A DNA stretch of 64,000 nucleotides from Alteromonas sp. ALT199 (lineage in GTDB: Bacteria; Pseudomonadota; Gammaproteobacteria; Enterobacterales; Alteromonadaceae). The translations under genes were made by a program, and so were the position numbers. The stretch is from positions 82,779-146,778 of the forward strand of contig NZ_JAHHDX010000149.1 of assembly GCF_018619335.1 (NCBI RefSeq). The letters are read 5' to 3'. Numbering within the stretch: the first letter of the stretch is position 1; the number at the start of each line of letters is the position of its first letter. Of this stretch, positions 7,753 to 16,567 are shown one piece after another. The notes under the pieces were generated by a model. That model was given only the letters and a program-made list of their open reading frames with translations. It was not told the DNA's origin and did no database searches.

Positions 7753-9609
7753 ATGAAAAGCGAAACTCTTCGTGGAATTAAATATTCAGCGATAGCTCTA
7801 GCTGTAACACTTGGAATGACAGCCTGTTCACTAGAGGGTGATGACGGTGAAGATGGCGTACAGGGTCCAGTTGGTGAACAAGGTCCAGTAGGCGACCAAG
7901 GCCTCGCAGGTGAGCAAGGTCCAGAAGGAGATACCGCGGGCACACTAACACGTATTGCTACGGTTCCTCTTGGCGCGGAAGTTACCGGTATTTTCTTAAC
8001 TGATGAAGGTGATTTGTTTTTCAACGTACAGCATCCTTCAGGCACTAATGCTGCGACTACAAGCGTTAACGATATGCCTATCAATACAGGCACTGTAGGT
8101 GTACTTGCAGGCGCTAACTTCAATAACTTGCCTGTTACTTTGCCAAATTCTCCAGTACCTAGCTCTGACGAAGAAAAAGAGCTGGTTATTTCTGCTATCG
8201 GCCAATATCAAGTGCTAGGTCAAACGGGAGATACCTTCGATGCTGACTTACCAGAAGGCTTAGGCCATATCTACACACTTGATGGCGAAGAGTTAGTGTT
8301 AGAAAACGATATGCCTGACTTTAACGGCTTTATTTCAACTGCCGAAGGCGAAGGGTACCTCTTTTCAAACTGGGAAGAACTACCTGGCGGTATGAGCCGC
8401 ATGAAAGTAGAGAAAGATGAATTCGGTATGTGGGAAGTCACAGAAGCAATGATGCTAGATTTCTCGTCAGTATGGGGTACAGCTGCTAACTGCTTCGGTT
8501 CAATGTCACCATGGGGTACGCCGCTTACATCTGAAGAGTGGGTGGTAAATTCGGCAGTAGACACAACTACGTCACCTAGTTGGAATAACCCAGAGGCTGT
8601 TTCGACAGATGCGCGTTTAGGTCGTATGTGGCAAATGACAGCACCAGATGCGCCAAACCCTTATAACTATGGCTTCATTGCAGAAGTGACAGAGCCATTG
8701 GCTGATGAGCCGGTGATTGTAAAACATTTCACTATGGGCCGTTACGAGCACGAAAACTCAACAGTAATGCCTGATGGAAAAACCGTATATCTTTCTCAAG
8801 ATGACACCGGCGGCGTACTATTTAAGTTCGTTGCTGACACCGCAGAAGACTTATCAGCAGGTACGCTTTATGGCGCTAAACTTACTCAAGACGTGGGTCA
8901 AAACGACCCTGCAACAACGGGTTTTTCCGTTGAATGGGTAGAACTAGCCAGTGGCGACAATATGACTATTCGCGCATGGATAGACGAGTACAACGGCATT
9001 GGTACCGACGATTACGTAGATGGCCAAAGCTCTTACATCACAATGGCCGACGTTCAAGCATGGGCAGATGGCGATGCTACTTACCCAACGGTAGAAGAGG
9101 GCGGTTCTAGCGTAACAGCAGGGCAGCCAATGGACGACCGCGTTGCATTTTTAGAAAGTCGTGCGGCGGCCCGTCTTAAAGGCGCGACGGCAGAATGGAG
9201 AAAACTTGAAGGTATCTCTATTAACCAAAAACGCGCACAAGAAGCCGTAGAGGGTGTTGATACTATTGAAGGTGAAGTAGTAGAAAATGCGTACCTTTAT
9301 ATCGGCATCGCTGATATCGACAACACAATGATTGATGATGAAGGCGATATGCAGCTTTCAGCCCGCGTTAAAGATTGTGGTGGTGTTTATCGCGCCCAGC
9401 TAGAAGATGGCTACAACATTTCTCGCATCGAACCTGTAGTGATGGGCGGTACGTACCGTTCAAGCCTGACAGGTGCAGAGCGTTGTGACGTTGAGCAGCT
9501 TTCTCAACCAGATAACGTTGTAGTTATGAACGACGGCCGTATTCTTATCGGTGAAGACGGTTTCCAAGAAAACAACACGCTGTGGATGTATGAACCAGCA
9601 GATAAGTAA
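7753..9609 (+). CDS. phoX: PhoX-family alkaline phosphatase lipoprotein
   Basis: A 618-residue exported protein of the PhoX (DUF839) family: calcium/iron-dependent phosphomonoesterases that release phosphate from organic esters. The signal peptide ends in a lipobox-like MTAC, so it is probably a lipoprotein rather than the Tat-exported soluble form usual for PhoX. Residues about 31-56 are collagen-like Gly-X-Y repeats that may act as a stalk. The catalytic body shows GRYEHENSTV and LSQDDTGGVLFKF, typical of the family, and ends with a segment that includes NDGRILIGEDG. The Pho box array upstream supports phosphate control. AAGGA lies before the ATG. Substrate specificity cannot be read from sequence. 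Confidence 0.8.
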   Translation: MKSETLRGIKYSAIALAVTLGMTACSLEGDDGEDGVQGPVGEQGPVGDQGLAGEQGPEGDTAGTLTRIATVPLGAEVTGIFLTDEGDLFFNVQHPSGTNAATTSVNDMPINTGTVGVLAGANFNNLPVTLPNSPVPSSDEEKELVISAIGQYQVLGQTGDTFDADLPEGLGHIYTLDGEELVLENDMPDFNGFISTAEGEGYLFSNWEELPGGMSRMKVEKDEFGMWEVTEAMMLDFSSVWGTAANCFGSMSPWGTPLTSEEWVVNSAVDTTTSPSWNNPEAVSTDARLGRMWQMTAPDAPNPYNYGFIAEVTEPLADEPVIVKHFTMGRYEHENSTVMPDGKTVYLSQDDTGGVLFKFVADTAEDLSAGTLYGAKLTQDVGQNDPATTGFSVEWVELASGDNMTIRAWIDEYNGIGTDDYVDGQSSYITMADVQAWADGDATYPTVEEGGSSVTAGQPMDDRVAFLESRAAARLKGATAEWRKLEGISINQKRAQEAVEGVDTIEGEVVENAYLYIGIADIDNTMIDDEGDMQLSARVKDCGGVYRAQLEDGYNISRIEPVVMGGTYRSSLTGAERCDVEQLSQPDNVVVMNDGRILIGEDGFQENNTLWMYEPADK

Positions 9610-9632
9610 GTTTTCTCTTTAATTTAAAATAC

Positions 9633-9659
9633 GCCGGGTGTTTACGCGCCCGGCTTTTT
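9633..9659 (+). terminator. Intrinsic terminator after phoX-like gene
   Basis: GCCGGG/CCCGGC stem followed by five T. It argues that the next gene starts downstream of it. Confidence 0.8.
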
Positions 9660-9673
9660 CCGTTGTGACGATT

Positions 9674-11416
9674 ATGAAAATACTAAAAATAATTCCAGGT
9701 GCAGGCATTCTGCTTTCACTACTTATCAGTGCAGGATGCACTGAAAACACAAGTGCTGATCTAAGCAATCAATCAAATATGGACGTAAGCTCAAGTAGCT
9801 ATTCTGCTGATGCGCAATCGTCTTCATCGGCTCAAGAAAACGCCGACAGTGCAAATACTTATCCGTATAAAGAAGGGGACGATATTCCCGCGCTAGCGTA
9901 TATTGAGCATAATGAAGTGTATAACCCTGAATCGGTTATTCCTCCCCAGTGCTATACTAAAACCGAGGGCGTAAATAACCCTTGTTACGCATGCCACCAA
10001 AGTTACGATTCGATAGAAAAGCGCCCTAACCAAATGGGTGATGGTACTTTGCAAGGCAACTATGAATTTTCCGATGTGGGGTTAACAAATAGTTGGAAGA
10101 ATTTGTTTATTGACCGTACGTCGCTTATTGCGGGTATTGACGATGCCACAATTAAAAAATATGTAGAACAAGACAACTACACCGCATCAATTCAAAACAA
10201 CGCAATGCCAGAATATATGCGTATCGAAAGTCTAAGTGAAGCTGACAAGGCTTTTGACAAAGACGGTTTTGCCAAAGATGGTAGCGGGTGGATATCTTAC
10301 AATTACAAACCATTCCCAAGTACCTTCTGGCCGACCAACGGGTCGACGGGCGATGCTATGATTAGGCTTCCAAGTCACTTTCAAACGCTAAATGGCAAGT
10401 ACAATAAATCAGTTTATACCTTGAACCTTAGCTTAGTTGAAATGACGCTTAAAGAGCTTAATAAATTAAGCGTAGCGCCAGTAGATGAAATTGCCCTCAA
10501 TGTAGACGTTAACCAAGACGGTGAACTGTCGCCATCCGTAACTGAAATTGTTCGTACCTCGCATTATTTAGGTGATGCAAGTGCGGTTCCTCTGGCCCAT
10601 ATGCTTTACCCTGAAGGCACTGAGTTTTTGCATACCGTACGCTACATTGGTGTGGATGATAACGGGAATATTTATAATGCGCCGCGGATGAAAGAAGTGC
10701 GCTATATGAAAAAGCATATGTTCAGAAGCCGAGAAAGCTTAGCCTCTGCCTATTATGCTGAGGCAAAGGATAAGCATTTCGAGAAACTGCCTCAAACTCG
10801 CTACTTGGGCGAAACGGGAATAGACAACGGCTTTGGTTGGACGATAAACGGCTTTATTGAAAATGATAAGGGCGAACTGCGTGCGCAACACGACCAAGAA
10901 CTCGCGTTTTGTAATGGCTGTCATAAAACAGTAGGGTCAACGTTCGACCAAACATTTTCATTTGCCCGCAAACTGCCTGGCGAGGCTGGGTGGGGCTATA
11001 TTGATTTGCGTGCCATTGAAGATGTGCCAAATATCAATGAAGAAAAAGGCGAATTCCTCACTTACATGGAACGTGTAGGAGGCGGTGATGAATTCCGTCA
11101 AAACGGTGAAATGTTGGCAAAGTGGTTCGATGACAAAGGCATGGTCAACATAGAAAAAGTAAAGCGCGCGAAATCAGTGTACGACATCATCACGCCTTCA
11201 CCAAAGCGCGCCTATGCGTTAAACAAAGCTTACTTAACCATAGTGAAAGAGCAAAGCTATCTGTTTGGTCGCGACGCCACGCTTACTGAGGCAACCAATG
11301 TCTTAAGTACTATTGATGCCGAGCAACCGCCGCTGAAGCCTGAACATCGCTTTAAGTGGGATATGCGTCTAGATTGGCAACAAGATAAACCGAGCGCTAT
11401 CGCAGAAGCGCGATAG
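9674..11416 (+). CDS. Diheme cytochrome-like lipoprotein
   Basis: A 580-residue exported protein. The ATG at 9674 is chosen because an earlier in-frame start falls inside the preceding terminator and the protein then begins MKILKIIPG and runs into a lipobox (LLISAGC). A Ser-rich linker (about 28-60) follows. Two c-type heme motifs are visible, CYACH near residue 110 and CNGCH near 415, both with only two residues between cysteines. The rest is not a family I can name. It probably sits in the outer membrane or periplasm and handles electrons. It follows the phoX-like gene but across a terminator, so Pho control is not implied. A GCTATCG/CGATAGC hairpin overlaps the stop codon. Confidence 0.7.
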   Translation: MKILKIIPGAGILLSLLISAGCTENTSADLSNQSNMDVSSSSYSADAQSSSSAQENADSANTYPYKEGDDIPALAYIEHNEVYNPESVIPPQCYTKTEGVNNPCYACHQSYDSIEKRPNQMGDGTLQGNYEFSDVGLTNSWKNLFIDRTSLIAGIDDATIKKYVEQDNYTASIQNNAMPEYMRIESLSEADKAFDKDGFAKDGSGWISYNYKPFPSTFWPTNGSTGDAMIRLPSHFQTLNGKYNKSVYTLNLSLVEMTLKELNKLSVAPVDEIALNVDVNQDGELSPSVTEIVRTSHYLGDASAVPLAHMLYPEGTEFLHTVRYIGVDDNGNIYNAPRMKEVRYMKKHMFRSRESLASAYYAEAKDKHFEKLPQTRYLGETGIDNGFGWTINGFIENDKGELRAQHDQELAFCNGCHKTVGSTFDQTFSFARKLPGEAGWGYIDLRAIEDVPNINEEKGEFLTYMERVGGGDEFRQNGEMLAKWFDDKGMVNIEKVKRAKSVYDIITPSPKRAYALNKAYLTIVKEQSYLFGRDATLTEATNVLSTIDAEQPPLKPEHRFKWDMRLDWQQDKPSAIAEAR

Positions 11417-11444
11417 CAAATGAGCTCATTGATATACTAGCTAA

Positions 11445-11476
11445 AAACTTTGCTCGCGAACTACAACGGGTTCGCG
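11445..11476 (-). terminator. Possible terminator of the GT2/GntA/DUF1989 operon
   Basis: On the minus strand a TTCGCG-type stem overlapping the end of the DUF1989 gene is followed by AGTTTTTAG. The stem is short and the T run is offset, so this is tentative. Confidence 0.4.
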
Positions 11477-12054
11477 GGCACTATCTCAAATTGAATTGGC
11501 TTGTATCGAAAGTTGTTAGATTCACCGGCAGAACAAGCCGTTAACCCCACAATCATATCCATCTTAGCTTCAAATACTGTGTAATCTCCGGCTTTTGACT
11601 TTGGCGGCAAAACAGCAATTTTACCCGTACTGTCTACCTCGACATTCATAAATGTATTGAAAGTTGTGCAAACATGGTGCTCTGGAATATCAAACTCGGC
11701 AAAAGCCGCAACCAAATTACCATGACAGCCTGGCACCGGCTCTTCATTGGGGTAGAAATGTTTGAAGGTATCTACACTGCAAGGCGTTAGTAAAAAATCA
11801 TGGTCTTCTACTTTATCTTCGATAATTTCAAACATGATGTTACTTTGATTTGAGTAAAGCAGACTGCCTTTTTTAAACTTAAGGCTTTCGTTGTAATCCA
11901 AGCTTCTACCCGAGGAAATGAACTCATCCTTATTATGCTCGTTGAAGGCATAAAGGTCGGCCACTTGTTCCCCTTCAGGGTCAATGACTTTAAGGCGTTC
12001 ACCTTTTTTAAGAGTAAATGCTGTACCACTTCTTGGCTGTATAGTTTGTCTCAT
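11461..12054 (-). CDS. DUF1989 / urea carboxylase-associated family protein
   Basis: A 197-residue cytoplasmic protein of the DUF1989 family, often annotated urea carboxylase-associated and found near genes for urea, guanidine or amidine breakdown. Visible family features are an N-terminal GTAFTLKKGERLKVIDPEG strand pair, a CHGNLVAAF segment, and conserved Cys/His positions that may bind metal. Full length for the family. The ATG has AAAGG 7 bases upstream. It is the last gene of a minus-strand operon, 24 bp after the GntA-like gene. Family biochemistry is poorly known, so no reaction is assigned. Confidence 0.75.
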   Translation of the reverse strand: MRQTIQPRSGTAFTLKKGERLKVIDPEGEQVADLYAFNEHNKDEFISSGRSLDYNESLKFKKGSLLYSNQSNIMFEIIEDKVEDHDFLLTPCSVDTFKHFYPNEEPVPGCHGNLVAAFAEFDIPEHHVCTTFNTFMNVEVDSTGKIAVLPPKSKAGDYTVFEAKMDMIVGLTACSAGESNNFRYKPIQFEIVPANPL

Positions 12055-12078
12055 ACTGTGCCTTTTATAATCTAAGAG

Positions 12079-12744
12079 TTAATTTTTTACTTGTTTAAAG
12101 GGGCATTCCCAGCTTTCTGAATGCTTTTTACCACTGTATTGGTAAACTTCAGAACTTTCACCATGGTTCGCAAGCAATGGGTTTTTGCTGCCGCAGTAGG
12201 CGGCATCACGCTTTCTGATATGATCTCTAAATGCGTCGAACTTCTGTTGCTTTCGAAGCAATTCAAACTGTTCGTGTAAATTAAACACAATCGCGGGATG
12301 AGAAAAACGTCGACTCTTTCTAGAGGCATTTGGGTGCAGCCCAATCACGAAAAATCCTTTCCCGCCAAGACTTAAACTGAATTGTGCACTGTGCGGATCG
12401 CTTGATACTTTGTTATCCCAACTTTTTAAGCATGCGTCTACTTCATGAAGACGTTGAAGCTTTTCCCAGAGTACTTTATCAAACTCTGTTTCGGTAATGG
12501 TATCGGGCTGTTCGAACGTTAGCACTAACGAGGAATACATATCCTGCTTCAGCATAAATGCATCCACGAACTTGTGAATTGAAACCAGAATATCAGGTTC
12601 ATTACCTTCACAGCGAATATCGTCATATTGTAAAACGTGAATTTGCTTCTTGTTGAACGCCGTTTTGGCGCCAACGCAGGGGAAGTCACTTTCCCCTACA
12701 AACGACAGAAAACGGTGCGTTAGATCAGGTTTTAATAAAGACAT
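12079..12744 (-). CDS. YqcI/YcgG (GntA-like) heme-protein family
   Basis: A 221-residue protein of the YqcI/YcgG family. One characterised relative, GntA of the guanitoxin pathway, is a heme-dependent N-hydroxylase acting on a guanidino group; the other members are mostly uncharacterised. Family segments seen: FPCVGAKTAF near the N-terminus, GKGFFVIGLHPNASRKSRRF in the middle, IVFNLHEQFE, and a C-terminal CPF. Start supported by GGGAG 7 bases before the ATG. It lies between a glycosyltransferase gene (47 bp upstream) and a DUF1989 gene (24 bp downstream). The substrate is unknown; a guanidino or amine compound is a reasonable guess from both family neighbours. Confidence 0.75.
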   Translation of the reverse strand: MSLLKPDLTHRFLSFVGESDFPCVGAKTAFNKKQIHVLQYDDIRCEGNEPDILVSIHKFVDAFMLKQDMYSSLVLTFEQPDTITETEFDKVLWEKLQRLHEVDACLKSWDNKVSSDPHSAQFSLSLGGKGFFVIGLHPNASRKSRRFSHPAIVFNLHEQFELLRKQQKFDAFRDHIRKRDAAYCGSKNPLLANHGESSEVYQYSGKKHSESWECPFKQVKN

Positions 12745-12791
12745 TCCATATCTCCCTACTTAAACATTTTCGCTTATTTTTCTTAAAGGAA

Positions 12792-13772
12792 CTAAGCGGT
12801 GCTGCTCAAGGGTTCTTGATTTTTAGCTGGCGAATGAAACGAAGTAAATTCAAATCCCGCAGAGGACGGGGTAGCCGTTAAAGCGCTCGTATCTGTGTTG
12901 CTTGGGTCATCTTCCTGCTCGGGTAACTGAATGATCTTCAATCCATTTTCTTCATAGTTTGAATCGATAAAACCTTTCTTTGCGTAAGCGGTGAGTACTT
13001 CAGTGCAAGGGTAGAAGCCCCATTTAGCGTGAAAGCGCTGCGCATTATGCACAAAGTCTAATAAGTGATTGACGGGGCATTGATAATTGGGGCGCTGTGG
13101 CGCAAAAGTGCGAGTTGGCAATTGCTCTAATGAATAGCCCAGTGCCCTGCAGTTGGTGAAAAAGTCTTCGTCGTTTAGTCCGAAACCCGCGTAGCCTTCA
13201 TCGAAGCCGCCGGTTTTCTGAAAGTCTGTCTTACGAATAAAAAACACTGTAGAACAAATACTATCGTCACTAAACTTTCCATGATTAATTCCCTGATCTC
13301 TTGAAGGTATTTCGTTGTTATCTTCTTTTGGTAACGTTTCATCGTTACTTGCTAGATAACCAATTTGCTGTTCGTTTTTTGAAATATTTGAATAAGGCTT
13401 ATCGCAGCGCTCATTGGGTAAAAAGACGACCGAAGTGAACACCACTGTGTTGTCTTTTAATGCCAAAAGGCCATCTTTACAAAGCGAAGGTGAGATAACC
13501 GCATCAACATTGAGGTAAACAAGGTTTTCATGCTTAGCCGACAGCATTCCCTTATTTCGCGCTTTCGCTATTGGCAGTTCTTCTTGGGTAGTGAACTTGT
13601 GCACAATATCGAATTTTTCGCTTTGAATGAGGGACAAATCAGAAGGAGGTGCCATCCATACAATAACAAGTTCATCTGGCGTTGGTGAGCATTGCTCCAA
13701 CTGCGAAATCAAATTGCAAAGCTTCTCAGTTCTACTTTTAACAATAGTTACTGCACTTACTGGTGAACGCAT
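12792..13772 (-). CDS. Family 2 glycosyltransferase with galactosyltransferase-like C-terminus
   Basis: A 326-residue GT-A fold enzyme, predicted to move a sugar from a nucleotide donor. The ATG at 13772 is chosen because AGGAGG sits six bases upstream; an in-frame TTG two codons earlier lies inside that spacer. N-terminal VTIVKSRTEKL, PIAKARNKGML and YLNVDAVI (the DXD-like metal site region) and C-terminal GGFDEGYAGFGLNDEDFF mark the fold and its acceptor-side domain. The last 40 residues are Ser/Thr-rich and probably disordered. No membrane segment. First gene of a three-gene operon with GntA-like and DUF1989 genes, which suggests glycosylation of a small nitrogenous metabolite, though that is inference. 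Confidence 0.8.
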   Translation of the reverse strand: MRSPVSAVTIVKSRTEKLCNLISQLEQCSPTPDELVIVWMAPPSDLSLIQSEKFDIVHKFTTQEELPIAKARNKGMLSAKHENLVYLNVDAVISPSLCKDGLLALKDNTVVFTSVVFLPNERCDKPYSNISKNEQQIGYLASNDETLPKEDNNEIPSRDQGINHGKFSDDSICSTVFFIRKTDFQKTGGFDEGYAGFGLNDEDFFTNCRALGYSLEQLPTRTFAPQRPNYQCPVNHLLDFVHNAQRFHAKWGFYPCTEVLTAYAKKGFIDSNYEENGLKIIQLPEQEDDPSNTDTSALTATPSSAGFEFTSFHSPAKNQEPLSSTA

Positions 13773-14054
13773 ACTCAACCTCCTTTGCTAACCTTTCTAA
13801 AGCCTTTGGCTTAAACGGTGCACCTTGCACGTTATACTTTTGTATAAAGCAAAGAGTGTTCCTAACTGCTAAGGTATTGATAAATATTGATTTACAGGTT
13901 TTTGGACGTTGATTTGATAAAAATTTAGCTTCATAACAAGCAATAGCTGCAAAGGAAGAGAAAAATTTACAAATGAAAGGTGTAAGGGCATTTATGAGTA
14001 AAGTGAAAAGTGCAGATAATTTGCAGGTTCAACGCATAAAGTAAGAAGTTTGAG

Positions 14055-14429
14055 TCAGTTAAGTTTGTACCCTATACCGCATACAGCCAGAAACGGTGAG
14101 GTTTCATCATTCTGCATTAGCTTGTGGCGTAAGTTTTTTATGTGGCTATCGATAGTGCGATTGCTAACGATGCGTCCGTCGACATAGCCTATGTCCATAA
14201 GTTGTTCTCTAGAAAATACATGTCCAGGCTTTTCAATAAGTGCTTTAAGCAATCTGAATTCAACCAGTGTGAGTTCTATGGTTTAGTTTCTTCGTTCACA
14301 TACATAAGTGTTCAGATCCAATACTATATCCTTAAACATTAACGTTCTTTGTTTATCTTCAAGAAGTGTATTGGTTAATTGCGATCTTCTTAAAATGGCC
14401 TGAACACGCGCTACAACTTCGCGCGCAGA
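14055..14429 (-). pseudogene. Decayed OmpR-family response regulator
   Basis: Read on the minus strand in one frame from 14429 to 14055, the sequence gives the end of a receiver/linker (AREVVARVQAILRR) and then a complete winged-helix domain (LTLVEFRLLKALIEKPG, FSREQLMDIGYVDG, TIDSHIKNLRHKL, GIGYKLN). A TAA at 14283-14285 interrupts it just before the DNA-binding domain, and the receiver domain upstream of 14429 is gone, replaced by the leader of the divergent small gene. Missing receiver plus in-frame stop mark it as a pseudogene. A 65-residue DNA-binding remnant could still be translated from an internal TTG. Confidence 0.8.
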
Positions 14430-14483
14430 GTATTACTCTGCATTAATATTATTTCAGCGTTTTGAAAAAAGAGTAATAGCAAT

Positions 14484-14720
14484 ATGAATAAGACGGCAAT
14501 TTTAATTGGCCTACTAAGCTTAAGTTCTGCGGATTGCTTTGCTAAAGGCGATAGAGAACACCCAAGACAACCACCACCAGAAGCAATAGAAGCATGTGAA
14601 GGAAAAGCAGGAGGCGATATAGTGTCTTTTGAAACACCGCGAGGCGACACGGTAGAAGGGAGTTGCACTTTAAAGGATGACACCCTTGTCGCTATGCCAG
14701 AGCGTCGCCCTCAAAGGTAG
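14484..14720 (+). CDS. Small secreted protein with PPPEA...C...TPRGD...C motif
   Basis: A 78-residue protein with a signal peptide cleaved around CFA-KG. The mature part is about 55 residues and has two cysteines 24 residues apart, within EACEGKAGGD and TVEGSC, probably disulfide-linked, and a Pro-rich start. I recognise the pattern (Ala-Cys-x-Gly-Lys ... Phe-x-Thr-Pro-Arg-Gly) from small periplasmic proteins found beside two-component genes, but no function is known. It is divergent from the response-regulator remnant, consistent with a lost regulatory pair. The ribosome site is weak. Confidence 0.6.
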   Translation: MNKTAILIGLLSLSSADCFAKGDREHPRQPPPEAIEACEGKAGGDIVSFETPRGDTVEGSCTLKDDTLVAMPERRPQR

Positions 14721-15018
14721 ATAATAGCTTTACAAAGCACGGTGAAGTTTGGACGCCTTTTAAGTCGTATTTTACCGTGCATTGAGCGCGTAATAGCTTT
14801 GCGCCTGCTTTTTATTTTGATATGATCCCAAAGTAGGTTAAACATTACATTTCAATAGTTTAAATATTCCTACAATTATTACTTAACACGTTCTCCTTTG
14901 AGTAAAATCGACTTATTGCTATAGAGCTTTACTCATTTAAAGTGTAGGTAAATCTTCAGCCTTACTTATAACGTATTAATTTCTGTATTTCGTATATTTT
15001 CTTTGGTGGACAAAGGCT

Positions 15019-15546
15019 GTGGGATCACAATCGTCTGTAGTAATTCGAAACTATGACAAACAATCATTAAAAGTGGTAGATGTTATATCAGGTATCTCGC
15101 CAAATGCTATGCGCAGAGTGTTTGGAGGCTGGATATTTTTCGCTGCTGTTGTAGGTGTTATTGTTAGTGTGGCGCCAGATTTAAGTACTCAGTTTATTGG
15201 GCTGACACTTTTTGTGCTTGTTGCTTTTACACTTATTATGTTTGGCCAAAGCAGAATAACCGAAGGCTGGCCAGCTATAATCTGTGACAACAGCTACATA
15301 GGTGTAGTGCGTGACCCGGTGAAACGAGAATACATTTGCGTAAATTCTGCATTAATCAAAGATGCAAAACCGACACTCATTAAACCAAATAAAAAAGCCA
15401 TTGAAATTATATTAGATAGCGAACAGCTGTCAGCACAAGATCAAGAGCTACTTAATCAAGCGGTTTGGCCACGGGACAATAGTCTTATAGGCTTAGCGCT
15501 TTCAAAAAGCGTGAAGAGGCTTGTGACAGCCTCATGTGGTGTGTGA
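15019..15546 (+). CDS. Two-helix membrane protein of unknown function
   Basis: A 175-residue protein with two membrane helices (about 36-53 and 57-76), a short N-terminal cytoplasmic part and a C-terminal soluble domain of about 95 residues. Translation probably begins at the GTG at 15019, with AAAGG three bases upstream. No family was recognised. It stands alone between a 298 bp leader without genes and the convergent endonuclease-family gene. Confidence 0.55.
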   Translation: MGSQSSVVIRNYDKQSLKVVDVISGISPNAMRRVFGGWIFFAAVVGVIVSVAPDLSTQFIGLTLFVLVAFTLIMFGQSRITEGWPAIICDNSYIGVVRDPVKREYICVNSALIKDAKPTLIKPNKKAIEIILDSEQLSAQDQELLNQAVWPRDNSLIGLALSKSVKRLVTASCGV

Positions 15547-15589
15547 AACACCGTAGCTCTCACTAAGATTTACAAATTAGCGTTGGCCT

Positions 15590-16567
15590 TTAATCCTTTT
15601 CATTGATTAACGCAAGCTCGGTATAGAGGGGGTAATGATCCGAACCAATTCCCTCAAGTTTCTCGATGTTAACTAATGCGAAATGTTCTGAATGGAATAC
15701 GTGGTCTAATGGCCATTTCACTAAGGGATACTTTGCGTGAAATGTATTGAAAAAACCTCGCCCTTCTCTTGGATCTAACAGCCCGCTCAACTTCTTGAAT
15801 TTACGTGTTGTGGGAGACCAAGCTACATCATTAAGGTCGCCAGCAACGATGATTGGCCCTTCTATTTTAGATATTTCCTTCCCTACCACAGTAAGTTCGA
15901 TATCTCTGGGTTTCGCATAGGTATTTTCAGTTGGGCTAGGGGGTTTGGGGTGAAGAAAATAAAGGGTGACATCTTGTCCATGGAGATTGATTTTCAACTT
16001 TATAGAGGGAACATCATCTTCAATTAGAAACCGCAATGAAACCTCTTCGAAGGGAATTTTACTGTAAAGGTGCATGCCATACAGGTTTTCCAGCGGGCAA
16101 AATTTACGATGAGGATATTCTGATTCTATTTCACTGATACCTTCTTGCCACTTCTCATTTGATTCCAGCGTTACAAGAAAATCGGGTTGTTTGTTGCGTA
16201 CATGCTCAATGAGTTTACGAAAGTCGTTGTTAGGCATATAAACATTGCTAGATAGGACACTTAGATTGTGCCCTGAACTTTCAACTCGTTTTACCTCACG
16301 TTTATAAAAGGGTGTGTAGGGAATGATCCAGATGACCTGGTAAATTAAGCTTATCGATAATCCAGCTACAATAACTAGTGCAAGGCTGTCCATTTGCGCG
16401 TAATAGGTCAAATTGAAAATGTGTCCAGCGATCAAAAGGGAAATAATTGCTGCTATTTGTAGTCGTGGAAATTCCCACACTCTTACCAACCAGTGAGAGG
16501 AGGGGAGCAAAGGGGCCCAGCTGATGGCTATAAATAAGACTGAAACAGCAGTAAGTGCAGTGTCCAT
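15590..16567 (-). CDS. Membrane-anchored endonuclease/exonuclease/phosphatase family protein
   Basis: About 325 residues from the ATG at 16567, which has AAGGA upstream; an in-frame TTG at 16642 would add 25 residues. Three N-terminal membrane helices (about 3-22, 35-57, 62-84) are followed by a C-terminal EEP domain (about 100-320) with SSNVYMPN, LESNEKW, VAGDLNDV and GSDHYPL, carrying the metal-binding Glu, Asp/Asn and the final Asp-His pair. EEP enzymes cleave phosphodiesters in nucleic acids, lipids or cyclic nucleotides; this TM-plus-EEP form is common and unassigned. The substrate cannot be told from sequence. Confidence 0.8.
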   Translation of the reverse strand: MDTALTAVSVLFIAISWAPLLPSSHWLVRVWEFPRLQIAAIISLLIAGHIFNLTYYAQMDSLALVIVAGLSISLIYQVIWIIPYTPFYKREVKRVESSGHNLSVLSSNVYMPNNDFRKLIEHVRNKQPDFLVTLESNEKWQEGISEIESEYPHRKFCPLENLYGMHLYSKIPFEEVSLRFLIEDDVPSIKLKINLHGQDVTLYFLHPKPPSPTENTYAKPRDIELTVVGKEISKIEGPIIVAGDLNDVAWSPTTRKFKKLSGLLDPREGRGFFNTFHAKYPLVKWPLDHVFHSEHFALVNIEKLEGIGSDHYPLYTELALINEKD

